Source of the DNA: UBA9732 sp963606545
Lineage (GTDB): Bacteria > Spirochaetota > Spirochaetia > Sphaerochaetales > Sphaerochaetaceae
DNA: 11,269 nt
Assembly (NCBI GenBank): GCA_963606545.1
Contig: CAVCYP010000050.1
Coordinates: forward strand, 1-11,269
Direction of reading: 5' to 3'
This document shows, in pieces, positions 7,541 to 11,269 of this stretch. A program made the translations under genes and the position numbers. Every line of letters starts with the position of its first letter. Within the stretch, counting starts at the first letter, position 1. The notes below the pieces were generated by a model. That model was not told the DNA's origin and ran no database searches. It saw only the letters and a list, made by a program, of their open reading frames with translations.

Positions 7541-7576
7541 GCAACAAAAGGCAACATTTGTTGCAAAAATTGTTGG
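7541..7576. promoter_or_regulatory. Probable operator: symmetric GCAACA array upstream of the ygfK promoter
   Basis: GCAACA occurs at 7541-7546 and 7551-7556, TGTTGC at 7559-7564 and TGTTGG at 7571-7576. The two middle copies form a perfect 6+2+6 palindrome (7551-7564). The copies at 7541 and 7551 are exactly 10 bp apart, one helical turn. The centre lies about 59 bp upstream of the predicted ygfK start, immediately outside the -35 box, a position typical of a transcription activator. The cognate regulator is not in the window. Confidence 0.6.
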
Positions 7577-7588
7577 TATCTAGAGATA
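7577..7588. repeat. Short palindrome abutting the GCAACA array
   Basis: TATCT and AGATA flank a central AG, a perfect 5+2+5 palindrome directly next to the GCAACA array. It may be part of the same regulatory site or chance; AT-rich 12-bp palindromes are not rare. Confidence 0.3.
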
Positions 7589-7609
7589 GAGGCTGAACAA
7601 CTGAGACGA

Positions 7610-7622
7610 GATTAAATTAATC
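7610..7622. repeat. Palindrome GATTAA-A-TTAATC in the divergent region
   Basis: This is a perfect 6+1+6 palindrome midway between the two predicted promoters. It could be an operator serving either direction. The sequence differs from the GCAACA array, so a different protein would be expected. Confidence 0.35.
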
Positions 7623-7683
7623 TTCATATATCGCAATTTTAAACAATGAAATTTAGTTAAAACGCAAATACCAAGACAAAAAC

Positions 7684-7697
7684 TTAGATTTATCTAA
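7684..7697. promoter_or_regulatory. Palindrome TTAGAT-TT-ATCTAA upstream of the PLP-gene promoter
   Basis: This is a perfect 6+2+6 palindrome whose centre is about 61 bp upstream of the start predicted for the promoter at 7717-7745, 19 bp before its -35 box. The placement matches an activator site. It mirrors the geometry of the GCAACA palindrome on the ygfK side while having a different sequence. Confidence 0.4.
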
Positions 7698-7716
7698 AAA
7701 TCGGTTAAAATTTCTA

Positions 7717-7745
7717 TTTACATATGAAAAAAGCTGTGCAATAAT
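7717..7745 (+). promoter_or_regulatory. Predicted promoter of the 489-aa PLP-enzyme gene
   Basis: TTTACA (7717-7722) and AATAAT (7740-7745) are 17 bp apart, with an extended -10 TG at 7737-7738. The start near 7752 would give a leader of about 104 nt, long enough to hold a regulatory element. No riboswitch that I recognise is visible in it. Confidence 0.5.
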
Positions 7746-7821
7746 CTACTTTGTGTGGTTCAGAGCCATGCATTGACGGTAAAAACTAGAGTTAAAAATC
7801 GTCATATTATTTTGTACATTC

Positions 7822-7843
7822 AGCTTTAAGCTATCTTTAAGCT
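7822..7843 (+). repeat. 11-bp tandem repeat just before the PLP-gene ribosome site
   Basis: AGCTTTAAGCT (7822-7832) is followed immediately by ATCTTTAAGCT (7833-7843), two units differing at two positions. The first unit is itself a 5+1+5 palindrome. The repeat ends 2 nt before GGAGG (7846-7850), so it could act on the DNA as an operator or on the mRNA by affecting ribosome access. Confidence 0.45.
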
Positions 7844-7855
7844 ACGGAGGAAGAG

Positions 7856-9325
7856 ATGCTCATCAATTTGAACATGAACAAAGAAGTTAGAGCAAGGAAC
7901 ATCCAGCTTTGTAAGGAAAAGGGAATCATTCTCCCAACCTTCAAGCAGATGGTAGACCCATCAACAGTTCCTGCAGAAATCAAGGCTAAGCTTGCTAAGA
8001 CTGGCCTTTGGGACGTTAACCCTGTAAACCTTTTCAGAATTACATGGAAGAATGAACCTGTTGAGAAAGGCGGCGGATTTGGTGGAGTCAACTACATTGA
8101 AGTTCCAAAACAGCTCACCGGAGTTAAGGCACACATTTATGCACTAGTTGGAAAGTTCTTCCCAACCGGCGCACACAAAGTTGGAGCAACCTACTCCTGC
8201 TTGGCCCCAGCATTGGCAACAGGAAACTTTGATGCTCAGAATCAGCAGGCTGTATGGCCATCAACCGGTAACTATTGCCGTGGTGGTGCTTACAACAGCG
8301 CACTTCTTGGATGTAAGTCCATTGCTATCCTCCCAGCAGAAATGTCACAGGAAAGATTCAACTGGCTCAAGACAGTTGCTGGTGAAGTTATTGCAACTCC
8401 TGGTTGTGAGTCCAACGTCAAAGAAATCTTTGATAAGTGCCACGAGCTGGATGCAGAAAGAGGCAAACACATTGTTATCTTCAACCAGTTTGAGCAGTTT
8501 GAGAATTACCTCTGGCATTACACAGTAACTGGTGCTGCAATCCTTGAAGTTCTTGAGAAGCTTGGTGTCAAGCCAGAGAACGTTCGCGGTTATGCATCAT
8601 CAACAGGAAGCGGCGGAACCTTGGCAGCTGGTGACCATCTCAAGAAGGTTTACCCACACATGGTAATTGCAGCAGGCGAAGCAAAGCAGTGCCCAACCCT
8701 TCTTAGAAACGGTTTTGGTGGACATAGAATTGAAGGTATTGGCGACAAGCATGTACCATGGATCCACAACGTAAAGAATACTGACATGATTTGTGCTATT
8801 GATGACCAGGATTGTATGGATATCTACAGACTCTTCAACGAGCCAGCTGGTATCAAGTATCTCAAAGAAACTGTTGGCCTTACAGACAAGCAGATTGCTG
8901 ACCTCCAGTACTTTGGTATTTCTGGTATTGGTAACACCCTCAGCGCTATCAAGATGGCTAAGTATTATGAGATGGACGAGGATGATGTTGTCTTCACAAT
9001 CTGCACAGACTCTTCTGTCATGTACAAGACAAGACTTGCAGAGCTTGATCAGCAGCAGGGTAAGTTCACAGAGATGGAAGCTGCTAGAGTTCACAGTGGT
9101 GCCCTTCTCCACCAGAGCTATCAGGATGCTCTTGAGCTTGGTTACTATGACAGACTCCGCATCCACAACCTCAAGTACTACACTTGGGTTGAGCAGCAGG
9201 GCAAGACCTATGAAGAGATTAACGCACAGTGGTACGACAGAGACTACTGGACCTCAATCCCTCCAATGGCAGAAGAAATTGATAAGCTCATTGAAGACTT
9301 CAACAAAGAAGTTCTTGCTGACTGA
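7856..9325 (+). CDS. Fold-type II PLP-dependent enzyme of unassigned substrate (TrpB/cysteine-synthase superfamily)
   Basis: This is a 489-aa soluble enzyme. The PLP lysine is K108 in TGAHKVGA, a context resembling the GAHK segment of tryptophan synthase beta. STGNY at 136-140 is the substrate-binding loop seen in cysteine synthases and threonine synthases. GSGGT at 251-255 is the glycine loop for the PLP phosphate, and TDSS at 384-387 lies where the pyridine-nitrogen Ser/Thr is expected. It is longer than cysteine synthase (about 310 aa) or diaminopropionate ammonia-lyase (about 400 aa), with extra N- and C-terminal segments of roughly 80 and 90 residues. The start is firm: GGAGG is 5 nt upstream. 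It is transcribed divergently from ygfK and ends in a strong terminator, so it is a single-gene unit. A beta-elimination or beta-replacement reaction is inferred. A role as the diaminopropionate-cleaving step of purine breakdown is speculative. I cannot name the family. Confidence 0.85.
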   Translation: MLINLNMNKEVRARNIQLCKEKGIILPTFKQMVDPSTVPAEIKAKLAKTGLWDVNPVNLFRITWKNEPVEKGGGFGGVNYIEVPKQLTGVKAHIYALVGKFFPTGAHKVGATYSCLAPALATGNFDAQNQQAVWPSTGNYCRGGAYNSALLGCKSIAILPAEMSQERFNWLKTVAGEVIATPGCESNVKEIFDKCHELDAERGKHIVIFNQFEQFENYLWHYTVTGAAILEVLEKLGVKPENVRGYASSTGSGGTLAAGDHLKKVYPHMVIAAGEAKQCPTLLRNGFGGHRIEGIGDKHVPWIHNVKNTDMICAIDDQDCMDIYRLFNEPAGIKYLKETVGLTDKQIADLQYFGISGIGNTLSAIKMAKYYEMDEDDVVFTICTDSSVMYKTRLAELDQQQGKFTEMEAARVHSGALLHQSYQDALELGYYDRLRIHNLKYYTWVEQQGKTYEEINAQWYDRDYWTSIPPMAEEIDKLIEDFNKEVLAD

Positions 9326-9340
9326 GTTTAATAGATTAAG

Positions 9341-9370
9341 AAAGGCTGCTCTCACGGGCAGCCTTTTTTT
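9341..9370 (+). terminator. Intrinsic terminator of the PLP-enzyme gene
   Basis: AAAGGCTGC (9341-9349) pairs perfectly with GCAGCCTTT (9358-9366) around an 8-nt loop, and the T run extends to 9370. It lies 16 bp after the stop codon and separates this gene from the threonine-synthase-like gene. Confidence 0.92.
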
Positions 9371-9417
9371 CTTTGAAAGTCTCAGTGAAAATCTCAGCTA
9401 AAATTGTATTAAAAATG

Positions 9418-9459
9418 CAAATTTAGGAGTACAAATTTAGGAGTACAAATTTAGGAGTA
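9418..9459 (+). repeat. Three perfect 14-bp tandem repeats, each with a Shine-Dalgarno core
   Basis: The unit CAAATTTAGGAGTA occurs three times without a mismatch (9418-9431, 9432-9445, 9446-9459), ending 4 nt before the ATG at 9464. Each unit holds AGGAG, at 9425-9429, 9439-9443 and 9453-9457; only the last has correct spacing (6 nt). The array probably arose by slippage. Extra copies could serve as standby ribosome sites or alter the distance from an upstream promoter. Confidence 0.93.
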
Positions 9460-9463
9460 CAAC

Positions 9464-10687
9464 ATGAAATTTAAATATGTATGCGTTGACTGTGGCAAAG
9501 AATTTGTCACTGACGAGATTATTTATCAATGCCCAGAGTGTGCAGCAAAATCCAAGGAAGGCGAATTTCCTCGCGGATACCTAAAAGTCATTTATGATAA
9601 GAACGAGCTACAGGAGCTCAAGAAAAAAGATCATGTTTCAATCTATGATTTCTTCCCTTATAATGTTCCTAATAAGGAAGTCTATCCGGTAGGAATAACG
9701 CCAATTGTCAAACCAATGCGCATAAACCAGCAAATTGGGCTTGAAAATGTCTACTGCAAAATGGATGCTTACCTCCCCTCTGGCTCTTTTAAAGACAGAG
9801 CCAGCCAGCTCATTGCGGCCCAAGCCATTGCTCACAATACAAAGAAGATTGCCCTAGCCTCCACCGGCAACGCAGGTGCAGCAATGAGCTGTGCCGGTGC
9901 CGCCTACGGCCTTGACATCATCCTCTTTGTTCCAAAGACAGCTCCAATAAACAAACTCATGCAGAGTGTTCTCTATGGCGCAACCGTTGTTCCTGTTGAC
10001 GGCACCTATGATGATGCCTTCCTTCTTTCCATTGCCTACACTAAGCACTTTGGTGGCATCAACCGTAACACAGCTTATAACCCAATGACAATTGAAGGCA
10101 AAAAGAGCATCTCCATTGAGCTCTTTGAACAGCTTGGCAGAAAGATTCCAGACATTGTCTACGTCCCAGTTGGAGACGGCTGCATCATCAGCGGTGTCTA
10201 CAAGGGCTTCTATGACCTCATGCAAGCCGGTCTTACTGACCACATTCCACACATTGTCTGTGCCCAAAGCGAAAAGTCCAATGCAATAAGCCAGGCCTTT
10301 GCAACCGGCCAGTTCAAGTCAATTGAAGCCTCTACCCGCGCCGACTCCATCTCCGTAGATATCCCAGCTAGCGGTCGCATGGCTGTCCAGTACCTAAAAG
10401 CCTATGATGGCTGGTGTACACAAGTCAGCGAAAAAGAAATCCTAGACGCCCAAATGAAGCTTGTCCACGACAGTGGCATCTTTGTAGAACCAGCCAGCGC
10501 CACCGCTTGGGCCGCACTTGAAAAAGACAGCGCCATGCTCAAAGAACGCTTTGGCTCCAAGGCCGATATTTGCGTGCTTCTAACTGGCATAGGCTTTAAA
10601 GATATGGCTGTCTTTGATGGCAGAGTTTCCATGCCAGAACCTATTGCCAACAGCGAGAGCGCAGTTATTGACCGCTTTAGCTGTTGA
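9464..10687 (+). CDS. thrC: Threonine-synthase-like PLP enzyme with an N-terminal zinc ribbon
   Basis: This 407-aa fold-type II PLP enzyme most likely converts O-phosphohomoserine to threonine and phosphate, the last step of threonine synthesis. The N-terminus carries a zinc-ribbon motif, C7-x2-C10 and C23-x2-C26. The PLP lysine is K110 in PSGSFKDRAS, the threonine-synthase signature. ASTGNAGAA at 132-140 is the substrate/PLP loop, VGDGC near 236-240 the glycine loop, EPASATAWAAL at 342-352 a conserved C-terminal segment, and LLTGIGFKD at 372-380 corresponds to the T-G-x-G-x-K-D motif of the family. The start is fixed by AGGAG 6 nt upstream, the third copy of a tandem repeat. It is separated from the upstream PLP gene by a terminator, so the two are not one transcript by default. 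Cysteate synthase or another threonine-synthase relative is the main alternative, since the substrate residues were not checked against a structure. Confidence 0.8.
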   Translation: MKFKYVCVDCGKEFVTDEIIYQCPECAAKSKEGEFPRGYLKVIYDKNELQELKKKDHVSIYDFFPYNVPNKEVYPVGITPIVKPMRINQQIGLENVYCKMDAYLPSGSFKDRASQLIAAQAIAHNTKKIALASTGNAGAAMSCAGAAYGLDIILFVPKTAPINKLMQSVLYGATVVPVDGTYDDAFLLSIAYTKHFGGINRNTAYNPMTIEGKKSISIELFEQLGRKIPDIVYVPVGDGCIISGVYKGFYDLMQAGLTDHIPHIVCAQSEKSNAISQAFATGQFKSIEASTRADSISVDIPASGRMAVQYLKAYDGWCTQVSEKEILDAQMKLVHDSGIFVEPASATAWAALEKDSAMLKERFGSKADICVLLTGIGFKDMAVFDGRVSMPEPIANSESAVIDRFSC

Positions 10688-10712
10688 AAACTGCGCCCTG
10701 AGTTAGTATATT
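10684..10712 (+). promoter_or_regulatory. Predicted promoter of the small membrane-protein gene
   Basis: TTGAAA (10684-10689) and TATATT (10707-10712) are separated by an ideal 17 bp. The -35 overlaps the stop codon of the threonine-synthase-like gene. The expected start near 10719 places the hairpin at 10724-10745 at the very beginning of the leader. Confidence 0.6.
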
Positions 10713-10723
10713 GTAGTTATCAA

Positions 10724-10750
10724 GTGGCCTACCTTGGTGGGCCACCTTTT
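10724..10750 (+). terminator. Terminator-like hairpin after the threonine-synthase-like gene
   Basis: GTGGCCTACC pairs with GGTGGGCCAC (10724-10733 with 10736-10745, one G-U pair; the innermost pair would open to make the loop), followed by CTTTT. The stem is strong but the T run is short, so termination is probably partial. It directly abuts the GGAG ribosome site (10751-10754) of the next gene, so it could also affect that gene's translation. Confidence 0.55.
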
Positions 10751-10760
10751 GGAGAACTAT

Positions 10761-11231
10761 ATGGATAAGTTACTGATTGGCCTTGGAATTGGGCTTATAA
10801 TTGCAATCATTGTATATATTTGGCAGTCGATTACAAAGAGCGAAATTGATAAGAAAGGCAAAGATGAAATTGCCCGCCTCAAGGGTCTTCTGGCAGACAG
10901 AATGGACATTGAATCTGCAGGACTGAACAAGCTTAAGGCTGAAAATGAAGAGCTTAAAAAAGCTAATGAAAACCTTAGAGTTACTAATGCTGCTCTTGCA
11001 CAAAAGCCGGGCAGAGCAGAAGTTCAGCGCCTTCAGGTTTATCAAAAAGCCGTTGACCGTCTCATCATCAACAGCCCAGGCTTTGGCGCTGCATGGCAGT
11101 CTGCCCTCAAGGAAAGCGAAGACGAGTTTGAGCAAATCTACTCTGGAACGCAGGCCTTCTGGAAAAAAATTCTTCCTGGACGTACTAATGCAAAACTAAT
11201 TGAAAAAGATAACGTGGTGGATGAGCAGTAA
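10761..11231 (+). CDS. Small membrane-anchored coiled-coil protein of unknown function
   Basis: This is a 156-aa protein I cannot name. Residues 4-21 form one hydrophobic segment (LLIGLGIGLIIAIIVYIW), probably an N-terminal anchor with the rest in the cytoplasm. Residues about 27-80 are charged, with heptad-like leucines (EIARLKGLL, GLNKLKAENEELKKANENL), which suggests a coiled coil. A QKPGR motif at 81-85 precedes a helical C-terminal part with a conserved-looking SPGFGAAWQSALKE segment at 105-118. This layout recalls a group of conserved hypothetical proteins, but I cannot give it a function. The start is the ATG at 10761, with GGAG 6 nt upstream; an in-frame TTG at 10734 lies inside the hairpin and has no ribosome site. 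It probably has its own promoter at 10684-10712. Confidence 0.8.
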   Translation: MDKLLIGLGIGLIIAIIVYIWQSITKSEIDKKGKDEIARLKGLLADRMDIESAGLNKLKAENEELKKANENLRVTNAALAQKPGRAEVQRLQVYQKAVDRLIINSPGFGAAWQSALKESEDEFEQIYSGTQAFWKKILPGRTNAKLIEKDNVVDEQ

Positions 11232-11269
11232 AGCTTATTTGTCACTGATTTATCGCTGTTATATCTCTG

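Larger units (their letters stand above)
7469..7855. other. Divergent regulatory region between ygfK and the PLP-enzyme gene
   Basis: This 387-bp AT-rich stretch has no believable gene. It contains one sigma-70-type promoter candidate for each direction, a four-element GCAACA array, palindromes at 7577-7588, 7610-7622 and 7684-7697, and an 11-bp tandem repeat next to the PLP-gene ribosome site. The density of symmetric elements suggests that both directions are regulated by bound proteins. Confidence 0.7.

Noticed and set aside
7343..7615. 90-codon plus-strand frame crossing the ygfK start into the divergent region
   Set aside because: Its start lies inside ygfK, no ribosome site is seen, and its end runs through the promoter and operator region.
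7773..7810. TTGACG followed by TATTAT as a promoter for the PLP gene
   Set aside because: The boxes are 26 bp apart and nothing resembling a -10 lies at 16-18 bp; the TTTACA/AATAAT pair upstream is better.
7752..7855. Riboswitch or T-box in the PLP-gene leader
   Set aside because: The leader is only about 104 nt, no T-box sequence or terminator-antiterminator pair is visible, and I recognise no riboswitch core.
8600..9166. 188-codon open frame on the minus strand
   Set aside because: It is antisense to the PLP-enzyme gene, with no matching ribosome site and no recognisable motif.
9373..9404. Possible promoter TTGAAA / TAAAAT for the threonine-synthase-like gene
   Set aside because: The spacing is 20 bp, outside the usual range, and the -35 box directly follows the terminator T run; not strong enough to list as a feature.
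1..11269. tRNA or rRNA genes, CRISPR arrays, insertion sequences or phage genes
   Set aside because: I looked for cloverleaf arms, regularly spaced direct repeats, transposase-like frames and terminal inverted repeats, and saw none.

Overview
The window reads as part of an anaerobic, purine-catabolising bacterium's chromosome. The main evidence is a minus-strand cluster (7468 down to the left edge) with the gene content of the Escherichia coli ygfK-ssnA-ygfM-xdhD region. It holds a three-domain flavin/iron-sulfur oxidoreductase (YgfK), an amidohydrolase (SsnA), the molybdenum subunit and the separate 2Fe-2S subunit of a xanthine-dehydrogenase-type hydroxylase, and the first 15 codons of what is probably the FAD subunit. 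Strong AGGAGG-like ribosome sites and mid-40s GC (judged by eye) fit several gut anaerobe groups (Clostridia, Coriobacteriia, Spirochaetes, Succinivibrionaceae). I cannot fix the phylum from this sequence.

Layout: 1-45 partial FAD subunit (-); 33-515 2Fe-2S subunit (-); 515-2677 molybdenum subunit (-); 2678-2846 AT-rich spacer with an inverted repeat and a GC hairpin; 2847-4208 ssnA (-); 4211-7468 ygfK (-); 7469-7855 divergent regulatory region with a promoter candidate on each strand and several palindromes; 7856-9325 unassigned fold-type II PLP enzyme (+), closed by a clear intrinsic terminator; 9418-9459 three perfect 14-bp repeats, each carrying a Shine-Dalgarno core; 9464-10687 threonine-synthase-like enzyme (+); 10684-10750 a good promoter followed by a terminator-like hairpin; 10761-11231 small membrane-anchored coiled-coil protein (+).

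How the genes may work together: the molybdenum hydroxylase would oxidise or reduce a purine-type heterocycle, passing electrons through the 2Fe-2S subunit to the FAD subunit. YgfK could exchange electrons between NAD(P)H and a ring substrate, as dihydropyrimidine dehydrogenase does. SsnA would hydrolyse a ring C-N bond. Known versions of this pathway in gut bacteria end with 2,3-diaminopropionate and a PLP-dependent ammonia-lyase (YgeX). The divergent 489-aa PLP enzyme is therefore an attractive, unproven candidate for a PLP step in the same pathway. The threonine synthase and the membrane protein look like ordinary neighbours.

Five translation starts were set by ribosome-site spacing and lie downstream of the longest open frame: the 2Fe-2S subunit, molybdenum subunit, SsnA, YgfK and the membrane protein.
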